Source: Poteriospumella lacustris (taxonomy: Eukaryota > Sar > Chrysophyceae > Chromulinales > Dinobryaceae). From it: a stretch of DNA of 23,032 nucleotides. Shown here in pieces: positions 12,062 through 22,200 of the stretch. The position numbers and the translations under genes were made by a program. The stretch lies in NCBI GenBank assembly GCA_008000375.1, contig SMOI01000461.1, forward strand, positions 1 through 23,032, read 5' to 3'. A model generated the notes under the pieces. It worked only from the letters and a program-made list of their open reading frames with translations. It did no database searches and was not told where the DNA came from. The number at the start of each line of letters is the position of its first letter. Position 1 is the stretch's first letter.

Positions 12062-12460
12062 CTACTTCAAATACCGAAGGGCTCGTAAACCTCCACCAGC
12101 AGCAAGTTTATTTTCCGCTCCATTGAGTACAATAGCTTCATCCGTTTGGTTGTCGTTGTGAACTTGTATAACTGGCATTTGGGATTTTCTCGTCTCGTAA
12201 TCATCCTCGATAAGACCAACCAGAGGTCTTGGTAAAATAGACTTTCCCGATCCACCAGATCTGGGAGAAATCAAGTCAGGGTCGTCATTTTCGGAAGCAA
12301 AACGCAGTTCATCAAGCGGAACATCCGCCTCAAGGTTTCCATCGTCGTAATAGCGAACATCTGCAGATCTCCCCCGAATGCGTTCAATTACCGCTCCGAA
12401 AAAGCATCCTTCAATCTCTCTCTTCACTTTATCACCAACCACAAAATTTTCCTTTGGCAT
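12062..12460 (-). CDS. Small Tudor/SH3-like domain protein, 132 aa
   Basis: Single-exon frame from ATG at 12460 to TAG at 12062-12064. Residues 6-58 (FVVGDKVKREIEGCFFGAVI, then VRYYDDGNLEADVPLDELRF) show the five-strand Tudor/Agenet-like pattern: GDKV at the first turn, G-x-V-I in the second strand, a D-V-R-Y-x-D-G strand and turn, and an acidic L-x-E-L-R-F close. Such domains read methylated Lys/Arg or serve as peptide docks; which applies here cannot be told. The remaining 70 residues look disordered, with a basic PRSGGSGKS stretch and a Gly-rich GGGLRALRYLK end. It is convergent with the MST gene. An SH3-like fold is likely; the exact family and function are not known. Confidence 0.6.
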   Translation of the reverse strand: MPKENFVVGDKVKREIEGCFFGAVIERIRGRSADVRYYDDGNLEADVPLDELRFASENDDPDLISPRSGGSGKSILPRPLVGLIEDDYETRKSQMPVIQVHNDNQTDEAIVLNGAENKLAAGGGLRALRYLK

Positions 12461-12809
12461 TGTTGTAGCAACAGAGCAACCGGACGCAAGTCCAAATAAA
12501 ATGATGCGAATTCAAGTGAATGAATCAAGTGAATCGAGCCTGAAGCCACTTTTGGAAGTCTGCAGAACCACGGCTGTGAGAGATCTGGCTTAATCCAGCT
12601 AATCAATCTTCCGAAGCCACAAGTACCTGCTGATGTTAATGATCATTTGGCATCATGCGAAGACAATTCGCACAAGAAGATGGCGAGCAGGCGAACAAGA
12701 AGAACCGACCGTTGCATCGACAGACCGACACCTGCAAAGCGTTTCGTTTTTCAAGCATTTTTGGGTCATAAACGTTTTTTGTTCTCTTGAGGGCTTGATT
12801 TTGGATTTA
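12461..12809. other. Intergenic, no gene seen
   Basis: Between the start of the Tudor-like gene (minus) and the inverted X copy (plus). No frame looks coding. GCGTTTCGTTTTTCAAG at about 12738 weakly resembles the sequence next to X in unit 1 (about 2085-2103, reversed), so the inverted duplication may once have reached this far. It probably contains promoters for both neighbours. Confidence 0.35.
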
Positions 12810-12874
12810 TTTTCACAAATAGATCAAGTCTACGAATCAACGAATTCAAATAGGAATAGGAAAAATCATTAGTA

Positions 12875-13614
12875 ATGTCTACTTCTGTCGCTGCTACTGG
12901 AAAATGTCCATGTGGATATTCTTATGAAGCATTGGACAGACATGCTGGTCGTGCTTTGGGACCAGGATTGATTTGTGTGGCGATAGGAGCAGATGGAACT
13001 CCTTGCAACAGACGATGGGCAGATCACCCTCGTGAAGGTAAGCCTAATTATTGATTTTATTCCTATCCGCCTCTTTCCCTGATACTTACACTTTCTGATA
13101 AAATCAATTTTTTTTCCAATTAAGCAGGAGGTGGATCGACAGGTAATGATTTATTTTCTGGCATTATTTATTTATTTTTGTTGTTGAAGCCACCGAATTG
13201 AATATCCAATTTTTATTATTCCTATTCTTGTGGTTTGTTTCCTAAGACAGACGAAGCATTTGGCCAAGCGTTGGTGTTGGAGGAATTATCATTCGAAGCA
13301 GCGTGGCTATTCTCTTTTTTGTTTGCCTCGGATCCTTGGCAGGACACCTCAAAGGCAACTACTGCAAGTCCTTTGATGAAGGAAACACAAAGTTTGATGT
13401 TGCGAAAATCGCCTTCCACGAGTTCTTTTGCTTTCTTGTCGATGGAATCCTCAAAGCCTGTATTGGAAGCATCACACCCTTCGTTCTTGCAATCTGTGGA
13501 TTCATTCTGTCCCAATTTCCTGTGCCAACCACACTACAAAGTCGATTGAAATTCGGCTTAGTCTTTGTATGTCGTGGACCGTGCATCTCAGTCTCAACAA
13601 TTCGCCGTATCTAA
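12875..13614 (+). CDS. Gene X copy 3: chimeric C terminus, 181 aa
   Basis: Exons are 12875-13037, 13128-13142 and 13247-13614; 546 nt, in frame. Introns of 90 and 104 nt are identical to those of the tandem copies. The Cys motif (CPCG, then the later two Cys) and the first two hydrophobic stretches are kept. The N terminus has two extra residues and four replacements. After about codon 160 the frame runs into an inserted MATH-BTB fragment and ends at TAA 13612-13614, so the third hydrophobic segment and the Trp-rich end are lost and replaced by a short unrelated tail. An in-frame TAG just before the ATG fixes the start. It may be a truncated but expressed paralogue or a young pseudogene. Confidence 0.5.
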
Positions 13615-14187
13615 TGGGATGGACAAACCATTTCGTCAGTTCGGATTCGGTGAAAACGGTCACGTCTACCGCCGCTGGTCGTGCGCTGTTGTGGCACGAA
13701 GCGAAATTGTTTTCACGTGATGAACTCAAGAATGCCACATCGGGCCATTGTGTCGATGATACGATCATGGTGATGGTGGAACTGTGTATTTTCAGTCAAA
13801 AAGAGAAGCGTATTCTTCAAGCGCCACCGAAGCCATTGGGATTGACCACCTGTGTGGACGATGAAACCTTGAAAGGATCCCGTCACGATCACAACGGCAG
13901 CTTATACGATGACATGCAAGCCCTGCTATTCAATCGTAGTTGTGCCGATGTGTCGATGGTGATCCCATCTACCTCTTTAGCCGGAGGTCGTCGATGACAG
14001 CGGCAGCAGCGCCTCGTTGTCCGACAGTTTGAGTATTCCGGCGCATTCGTTTGTTCTCGCGTTACGATCACCCGTCTTTCGTGCCATGTTTCAATCGAAC
14101 ATGCTGGAGGCAGTATCGCATCAGGTGGTGCTCCACGACTGCTCAGAGGAAACGGTGCGCTGTTTGGCTTTCTTTTGTATTGTATAA
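13570..14187 (+). pseudogene. MATH-BTB protein fragment, frameshifted
   Basis: MATH-BTB proteins (SPOP/BPM type) recruit substrates to CUL3 ubiquitin ligases. Here three reading frames must be joined. One frame at about 13568-13710 reads VVDRASQSQQ and onward, like a MATH strand. A second at about 13640-13994 holds LFSRDEL and CVDDTIMVMVEL (end of MATH) and then LYDDMQALLFNRSCADVSMV (start of BTB). A third at about 13987-14184 holds AHSFVLALRSPVFRAMF and QVVLHDCSEETVRCL (BTB core). Stops at 13995 and 14185 end the last two frames. The ends coincide with breaks in the X homology, so the fragment was inserted into the X copy. No start codon or complete domain boundary is present. Confidence 0.65.
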
Positions 14188-14192
14188 TTGTT

Positions 14193-14607
14193 TTCTGACT
14201 ATAATTTTGGAGAATACCCTATGTGGTAGCTGTAAATAATCATAAATCTTAAATGTTTCCCGGAATCGTCATCACATTAATTAATGTGATTTTACCAACA
14301 AACACAGTGTTTTTCCTTGAGCTGATTTTCTTGTTTTTTGTTGTTTGCGTCCTCACAACGGAAGAGTCGACGACACCGACGAGAGGAGGGGCAGAAATAC
14401 AAAAAGGAACAATGTTGTTCAATGACAGAGGAAGAAGCAAAGGACTCTTTTGGGCAGCAAATTTCACCACTGTCGAACATTTATGATGAAATAGAGAAAC
14501 AATGTACCCATTCAGACACCACGCAGGACGACATTATGAATCCCAAGAAGTTATTCGCTGTGTGGGGACAAAGCAGCAGCAGACGAATGGGCAAAAGCAA
14601 TAAATGA
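14193..14607. other. 3' flank part of the inverted X copy
   Basis: Diverged reverse counterpart of about 820-1220, starting with TTCTGACTATAATTTTGGAG, which in the intact copies encodes residues near the X C terminus. It carries a contracted version of the CAA/GTT microsatellite and short peptides such as KKEQCCSMTEEEAKDS that match the spacer of the tandem units. Frames shift between copies, so I do not call a gene. Confidence 0.45.
14271..14290. repeat. 20-bp perfect palindrome
   Basis: ATCACATTAATTAATGTGAT is its own reverse complement. It occurs only in the inverted X copy; in the tandem copies the corresponding stretch (about 1117-1155) is longer and not palindromic, so it arose by a local deletion or rearrangement. 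Confidence 0.85.
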
Positions 14608-14629
14608 TCAAAATTGGGGGGAAAACGGT

Positions 14630-15987
14630 CTACAGCGACCTTGACAATGTCATCGCCTCGAAAACTGTCTTCTTTACTTCACCAGAACGCTCTTCGATAT
14701 TTTCGAGTCCGGGTACAACACCAACCATTTGGTTATAATTCCTGAAAACAAAAGAAGCAAGATCTGTCAGCGACAGGGCACACATCAATGACTAAATGCC
14801 CACCGATTACCTTCGGAAATCTTTCTTCTCTGTTAATGATCGCAAGGCAAAATAGTACTTTGCGTAGGCACTGCTCGATATGTACAGATTCCACCTTATT
14901 TCTTTGCAAAACAGCATTTCAAGCTTGTTGATCGCTTCGAGGGTAAATTCTGGGTAGATCTGAGAGAACTCGCTATTCCATGAACTACAGCACCACGGTA
15001 AGTAATTAAAGCCGGCCGCAAAACAAGAGCTGCGTATCGAGAAAACAAAGTACCTTAAATCTTGCCACACCTTCGACGCCAATAACAATCCGCACAAGAG
15101 ACAAGGCCGCCAGGTTCTTGCGACCAAAGGAACATGAGCCAGTTCCATGAGCCGCTCGACATATATCAAACACACTAAATATGTTTCAGTTAGAACAAAA
15201 ACACTTTTCCGGGGGGGGGCGCTGGCCTGCTTACCTATGCTGCACTCCGCGGTAAGCTGAGCCTTCACAAACAATTCTCGCACAAAAATATGAATGTCCG
15301 ACAAATCAGGGACTTTGATCGGGGCTTCGTGCTTCTTAATTCCAAACAGGAATCCCATTCGTGAAACAGGAGCTCGCACGAAATGATAAACATACTGTGG
15401 AGACAAAAAGTGACTTTCGTCAAACGCCCTCATTTTGCTGGTGTAAAACATTCCCGACTCTGATGTGTCAGGCGTCACCGTTGCCAGTCTTTGTTCACAC
15501 TTTGATATATGCTGATGTATGACAATGCTTACGCGACGAAGAATATCTGTTCAACGTATGAGCGATTTGTTGAGCCGAAGCAGGTGAATAGAACAGAGAA
15601 ACAGGCTTACCTTCATAGTTGGGCCTACTAAGCGTACTCGGAGGAGCAACACACATAACTGAGCGTTCAGAAGGATTGCGATACACATGTTGCACTTCTT
15701 CTAACTGGGGTGTCCACGCTTGTTGGGAGATTTCAAAGAAGTCCGTCTTTTCAGAGAACTTGACAGCTTTTTGTGACGCTTGCATTTGTTCGTTCAAGGT
15801 TAGTGTCTTATTATTTTATCGACGCAAAGAAAGCATGGGATACAAGATTTGGGTTCGATTTCCCAGGGATACTTCTTTGATTAATAATGAATGAGTCTTG
15901 CAAACTCAAATGAAGTTGATTGTCCTTTTGGCTTTGGTGGTGAGACTTTGCCAAACTATTTTTCCGGTTTCTCGGATAGGTCAACAT
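14630..15987 (-). CDS. CCNY: Cyclin Y-like protein (CCNY family)
   Basis: Cyclin Y activates PFTAIRE/PCTAIRE-type CDKs (CDK14/CDK16), in animals at the membrane in Wnt signalling. Model: complement(14630..14741, 14811..14984, 15054..15174, 15235..15546, 15611..15778, 15873..15987), 1002 nt, 333 aa. Family signature: STLSRPNYE then an IVIHQHI helix, a RAFDE stretch, and the cyclin box (about 182-290) with FVRELFVKAQLTAECSI, YVERLMEL, LLLASKVWQD, FTLEAINKLEMLF and SSSAYAKYYFALRSL. The five 3' exons are secure because frames and family alignment agree. The first exon is weak: ATG at 15987 and donor at 15872 are my choice, supported by a CTAAC branch point. A 37-nt alternative intron, or further 5' exons up to about 16200, are possible. 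No N-terminal Met-Gly is seen. A G9 run lies in the third intron counted from the 3' end. Confidence 0.82.
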
Positions 15988-16233
15988 TCCGAAACGACTC
16001 CCACTTTCATCCTGAAAAAAATCGCTATCGCTAGAAAAAAGTGAGATGCGACGGGCAAGAGGAGTCGTTTTCAATGATTCAAAAGGGTCTGATATACAAA
16101 GAAAAGAAGTGTTAAATCTGCGAAAATCATTGAGAATATTGATAGTCTCGATTTCCCGAAGGGTGGTTGCAATATTTCCATCCTGTCCATGAAGAAAACC
16201 ATTTGAGAACACAAGTCTTGCAAGCCGTGAACA
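15988..16233. promoter_or_regulatory. Divergent region, cyclin Y / NHL-cullin gene
   Basis: 246 bases between the modelled starts. The minus strand has several pyrimidine tracts followed by CAG or TAG (for example near 16090 and 16015), so undiscovered 5' exons of the cyclin gene may overlap this region. TGA at 16228-16230 sits in frame directly before the NHL-cullin ATG. Confidence 0.35.
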
Positions 16234-19200
16234 ATGGGAGACTTGATCCGAATTTTGGGGCAAACCAATCGGGAAGGGAAAGGCGAAAGCCAATTCACTC
16301 AACCTCGTGGAGTTTGTGTAAACCCTGTCACGAAAGAGGTGTTCGTGGTTGACTGCAACAACCATCGCATCCAAGTTTTTCATTTACAGTCACTTGCGTT
16401 CGTTCGCCAAATCGGGAAAGGCACACAAGGAACTAATCCGGGTTTTCTCACCTATCCTGTTGGCGTAGCTATGGATGAAAAGGGACATTTATTCGTTTCC
16501 GATACCAACAACCATCGCATCGTGGTGTTCAACCACCTGACGGGGGCGTACGTTCGGTCGATCGGCTCTCAAGGTTCCAGCGTTGGGTGCTTGAATTGTC
16601 CCTACGGAGTCTGCGTTGACCCAGCCACAAATTATTTATATATTGCTGATTATGAGAATAATCGTGTCCAAGTTTTTGACGGCTGTACTGGTGCGTTTGT
16701 CAAAGTTATTGGTGACGGCGTGGGATCCGGACCGGGGCAGTTCAGTCAGCCTATTGATGTCTGCATTGATCACGATCAAGATTTTCTTTTAGTCGCGGAC
16801 TATTCGAACAATCGAGTTCAAGTGCTCAACAAAGATACAGGAGAGTTTGTGCGATCTGTTGGGTCATCTGAAGGCGTAAATGCTTTCAATGGCCCGCGTG
16901 CCGTTTATGTTAACTCGCCTAGTGATCTACTCTTCATTTCGGACCGCGAAAACCATCGAATCCAGCTATTCAACAAAACCACATTTATGCTCATTCGTCA
17001 CATTGGTTTCGGATTCGGCATCGGTCCTGGAATGTTCAATCGTCCAATGGAGCTGTGTGTCGACAACGAAGAAGGCGTGTTGATTGTCGTTGACGGTCAT
17101 AATCATCGAGTCCAGATCATGGAATTACCGGAGCTTCGCAAAGAAAAACTCCGCTTAAAGCATTCCCGACAAGACCCCAATGAGTTGGTGAAGAACTCAG
17201 CCGTTTTCCCGAGCGCAACTGCAGCGCATGCTTTGGCAGAAGCAAAATTTGTGTCGCACCTATCCACCGAACAGTCTATCTCGATGGTGCGATTCAATTT
17301 CCAAGGTGGAATGTACATTTGTTCCCTTAACAGTGATCTGGTTCCTCAATCGAAGCTCATCAAGTCTGTGGAAACGACAAAACCTCCTCGAATCGATGAC
17401 GTGTCGGCGACTTCAACGCGGAGTCCTTTGTTCAGCCAGGCTTCGCTGTTTCTTGCCATTCTCGAGGAAGTGTCCACGCAGAATAGCGATGAATCGCTCA
17501 GCCTCGCAATTCCTTCTCTGCTTGCATTATTTTCCCTGATGCAGAGAGGTTGGCGTCCGTCGCCCCTTCCTGAACCAACGGTCGATCGGACACTGGGCCT
17601 ACTGGGCCAACTACATCAGTGTGCGAGACATGGGGAGCGTCAACCACTGCTGGCGTGCTCAGTAGAGCTTCTGAAAGCATCTATAGCATCGGAGACGAGT
17701 GTCGAACGAATGAAGAAGATATTCCACGATTTGTTGGCACTGCTGAGACGACGCTACGCGTTGAAGTTCGACCGTACAGAGAGCGATGGCCTGTCGTTGG
17801 CGTCTCTCAGTGACTTCGAAGTATCCCTTCCGCTCGAGATTCTGGTTGCCGTTGTGACATTAATCATGGCGATATTTGACACGCGTCAAAGCCATTTTCC
17901 GACCCAAGAAAATCGAAAGGCGCACGAAAATGATCCCCTGCTGTCAAGGGCTTTTCGAGAGGCGTCCGAGATGCTGCTCGGCGGTGCCGGCACCGACTTC
18001 TTCATGGACCACACGAAGAAGAGAAAGTCCTCTGGGCTTCCTTCCAGTAATGCCCCTTCCACATCAAGCGCTGGGACTTCACTGCGTAAAGAAGGAGGCT
18101 CAATCGACGATTTCCAGATTTCTGAGTCCATCGTTGCCCTTCTCACGCAAACGTTTCTGTGGAAATTTGCGGAGTCGTCGCCATCGGCAGAGAAAGTTAT
18201 CGAGAAAATGAGCTACCGGACTGACATGCTCACTGCCTTCGCCGATCATGTCGAATTCATGCAAAGGGACTTTGTACAACGCGTACAACAGAAAGAAAAC
18301 CGTTTGCGTGGCGGGCGCCGTATTTGGGATCCGTCAGAGCCACTCGCTCCGGGCGATTTGATCGATTGCATGGACAAGGAGAAGAGCTGGTTTGAAAGCA
18401 TCGTCGTTGATGTCGCAGCTGATGGCAGTATTCGTGTGCATTTTCTCGGTTGGGCTGCCAAATGGGACGATACCATCACCGAGGCCGAACGGCCCATTCG
18501 CCTGGCACCGTTGAATACTCACACCCGCAACTGGAGAGGTGATTTATTCGAAGGCGGGTTGATTGAAGTCAAATGCAACGACGACGTCGTGAATCAGAAA
18601 TGGATGTGGGGTCGTATCACGAAACTGAACGTCGAGGAGTCGTGGGTAGAGATCGCGTACTCGTTTTCGAGTGAACCGGTCGTCGTCAAGAAAGCCTGGC
18701 TCTATGGGGAGACCATTTGTCCGGTTGGTATGCACACCAAAGATAAATCCCGGGCAGCTGCGTCGTTGATTACTCGTCCAGGCAAAACGGTACGTTGCTT
18801 CATCTGTTTTTGGAGGGGGCGAAATTGGTCGTAACTAGGGCTCCGCCTGTGCTGTGTGCTGTGTTGTGTTGATAGGTCAAAGAGATTTTGGCGGAGAAAA
18901 TCTCCACCGGTCGCAGTGACGTCGCTTTTTACGATTTTGACGACGATTTGCGTCACGACGACGAAGCGACGACGCGTTCTGAGGATCCTGAGTTATGGGG
19001 CGGTGAAATGAATCACTTGTCGATGATGGCTTCCGTTGGCACGGGGCTGTCATTCGATGGACAAGCCAATGTCACGGTTCTACCGCACATGGCGAAGTTC
19101 CTCTTCGACAGCACTTTTGAAGAGGTCTACCGCATTGTCGCCGGTGTGGTGGGCACCTTCCTCCAAGACCATCGGCTTCCTTCGGAAGAAGACCTGCAAC

Positions 19201-22200
19201 AAACACTCTACCCCGTCGCGCGCGTCGTTCAATCGATTGCCGCCACGAAATGGCGGGATTCGTTGGCGAGGAACTATGTGCAAGTGTTGTACGTGCAGGC
19301 AGGTACGGCGGCGAAGTCGATCGCCGGCCCGTTGAAAGATTTACTTTCGCTGGCGGAAGAAGCGGTCGTGCAACAAGTGCTGACGCTGGCGGATCGATTG
19401 ATGCAGTTGTATCAGTTGTTTTGCACCATCTGCCAGTGGACGCTGACGATGGCCGTCTGTGCACCCTCCACGAAAACGTACATTACGTCGAAGCTACAGG
19501 CGACCATCAATTTCTGTGGGTTCACACCGGTGGCCAACCAAGTATTGTCGCTCATGAGTCGTGACGCAGTCGTCGCCAAACGATTTTTCTTGCCGTTTCA
19601 AGAGAATCGCATTGTCTACGCCGACATGAAGCGCCATCGCAATTTCTTTCGATGTTTGCTGCATTCGGGTGGACCGGTAGAAGTCGAGAAATTGTACAAC
19701 GTGATGGAGGAAGAAGTGGTGCTGAGCCAGTTCCACGACATTGCCACTCCATCGGCCGTTTGGCAGGCGGACGCATCCGCCTTTGCCGCGGTCGAATATG
19801 TCCATCACCTGTCCCGCCTGATTCAACAAGCGAAGACGGTGATTGACGGTGGGTGGATGACCTTTTCACGATTGATCTTGGCCCCCGAACGGGCGTTGCT
19901 GCATTCGTTTCAGAAATTCGATGCAGCAGAGTCATTGGCCCTGGGAAAGTGCCTGGCGTTCGCATTGAATCATCTGTTGAGCCCCAAAGCTCGTGCGGCC
20001 ATGCGCTATCCACCCTCCTTTGTCACGACCCTCATCGATGGCATCCAGTTGCTGCTGCAGTGCGCCGGGTACGAAGAAATCGTGTTCTATTTCCAGCAGT
20101 TCTTCGTTCCGCATTTCTTCTTCCGCATCGTGCAGGACGATTTCACCTCGGTCGCCGAAGAGCGATCGACGTTGAAGCAATTTGCGGTCGTCACCGACGC
20201 GGTGGAAGGGCTGTTCAATCAAATGGAGCTGTTCAGCAAGGTGAACAGCGAGTTTGCGCGCTATTTGATGCTGCGTATTGACAACTGCAACAACGACGAT
20301 GACGACGACGACGACAATGTCGGCGGCGACGGCGACGATGGCGGCGGCTCCAGCGGTACCGGTGAGGAGGACATGCGGCTGTCGGAGGCCGATGACTTTC
20401 TGCTGGACGCCGCCGCGGGAAAGGCGTTGCGCATTCGATTGTTCAAAGATTCGCAAGTGCCCGCGCATATCGTGCTGTCGTCCTTTGCGACGCTGCACCT
20501 GCCGCCGTCGATACGACAAGTGATGCGTCATTTCTCCACGTTTTGTCATGGCCACGGCGTCGAAAATGCGTCGCGTATTCGGTGGTGTCTTGGTCTGGGT
20601 CGCATGGAGATCGCCTGTTCCGTCCATTATCGTGCGTGTTTCACCCTCATCGTCAACGAGCCGCAGTATGCGGCCTTGGCGTGCCTGGCTCAGTACCTTG
20701 GCGGCGACTGTGCGACGCGGGGTATCGGCATTACGCTGGGTTTCCTCGCCAACGAACTGCAGCTGAGTGTCGAAGTCACGCGACACGTCGTGGCCTCGTT
20801 ACTCGCTTGTCGCGATGTGCCCTTGCTCGTCGTAGACGACAGCCATAGCCACGGACGACACACTGCACCGCTGACGGAGACCTCGCTGTTGAAGATGCCC
20901 TGGTCACAGTGGCTGTCGACATCGACTGCTGCATCGTCGTCGTCGTCGTCGTCGTCGTCGGTGATGGTGGCGTCGTCGCCTTGGTCCACCGCTCCGGTGC
21001 CCGACATCGATCTGTACGATCTCTTCTGGCAATCCAGCGAACATGCCTGGCGGACGACGAGCAGTTGGCGGGAGACTATCATTGACGCGGCGATCATTCG
21101 CCAGTTGAAGCGAGTGATGAGCGAGACGTCGTTGTCGGGGTCGTCGTCGTCGTCGTCATCATCAGGAGCAAAGGATACGTTGAGCGAATTGGAATTGGCA
21201 AACGCCGTGGCCACGACGTTAGCACAGCAGCATTGCGGACAGCTGTTTCGTGAGGAAGAAATCATGGTGCGGGCGAAACGCTTACGGAAACGTGGGCTCA
21301 TCTCGACGTCGACGGGGTCCGCGTACCCGCCTTTCAAGACCCCGGACGTGCGGTATTCCTATTTCGATACCCGCAACGCTGTGCCGACGTACCGCTCACT
21401 GCTGTCACGACGAAGCAGTGCGCGGCCCGGAAAGGCCCTTTCCGTTCGAGCTTGGCCACAACAGCTGGCCTGGCAACCATCACCGATCCTATCGCCGTTG
21501 CCATTCGGAACGGCGGCCACCGATGATCATGACTCGCCATCGTCGCTGGCGGAGAGCAAAGATCCGGCGGCATCGTCACGCGCGTCCATCGCTGCGGCAC
21601 CACCCGTCGCTGCGTCCGCTGCGTCGGAGCCGCACGTCCACGACGCCGTCCGAAGCTTCATCGTGGCCAGTGTGTCCGCGGTGGTCCACAAGAGCGATCG
21701 GAGTGTCTTCTCTTCTGCTGGGCCCGCGCTCGGCCAGCAGCAGCGGGACACCGATGGCACGACGAATCCGCACACGTCTGTGAGTCACGTGTGGCCATTG
21801 TTGACCGAAGCCACGGCGGTATCGCTCGCCTGTGTGCTCAAGGATACGCAGCACCTGCTCAGTGCGACCCGTGCGCTGGGGGCAGAGCTTCACCAGACGC
21901 CGCTTCCGTCCATCGACCTCCTCCTGCAGGCGATGCACGAGGGTTTACACGCCACCATCAACACTGCCCCCTCGTACGGGGCGGTGACGTTGATTCTGTT
22001 GTGTGGCTTGCCGCCGGCGGTACGGAGCGCGGTGGTGCGCGCTTTCCTGTCGCTCGTAGAGGTAGACGATGAGGATGAGGCGACCACCGCGGTGGTTCAG
22101 CGGTTGCTGGACCCATCGGGATTGACCACGGTCGAGAGTCTCGCTCTCGTCGCCCAGCTCGCCGCTGTACCGCTGACGGTTCGTGTGGACCGCATCGGCG

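Larger units (their letters stand above)
12810..14607. repeat. Inverted, interrupted third copy of the X segment
   Basis: Matches about 820-2015 of unit 1 in reverse orientation. Both introns of X and most of exon 3 are nearly identical to the tandem copies. Homology breaks at about 13570, resumes at about 14193, and ends near 14607. The intervening 620 bases are a MATH-BTB gene fragment that replaced about 35-40 bases of X. The part right of 14193 is more diverged than the part left of 13570, so the segment is a mosaic. Confidence 0.85.

Noticed and set aside
13963-13984. A 22-base GT..AG intron that would restore the MATH-BTB frame
   Set aside because: All confident introns here are 60 bases or longer. 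Another frame break lies upstream in the fragment, so a pseudogene is the simpler reading.
15211-15219. G9 homopolymer in a cyclin intron as a possible quadruplex or sequencing error
   Set aside because: A single G run cannot form an intramolecular quadruplex, and it lies in an intron, so any length error has no coding effect.
15811-16383. Minus-strand frame of 190 codons as a full first exon of the cyclin gene
   Set aside because: Its upstream part overlaps the start and first NHL repeat of the giant gene on the other strand. Only the part below about 15987 is kept in the model; the true 5' end stays open.
19932-20786. Minus-strand frame of 284 codons, and several long frames on both strands up to 22956
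   Set aside because: They are shadows of the giant plus-strand frame, common in GC-rich coding DNA, and show Arg/Pro-rich or His/Arg-rich translations without domains.
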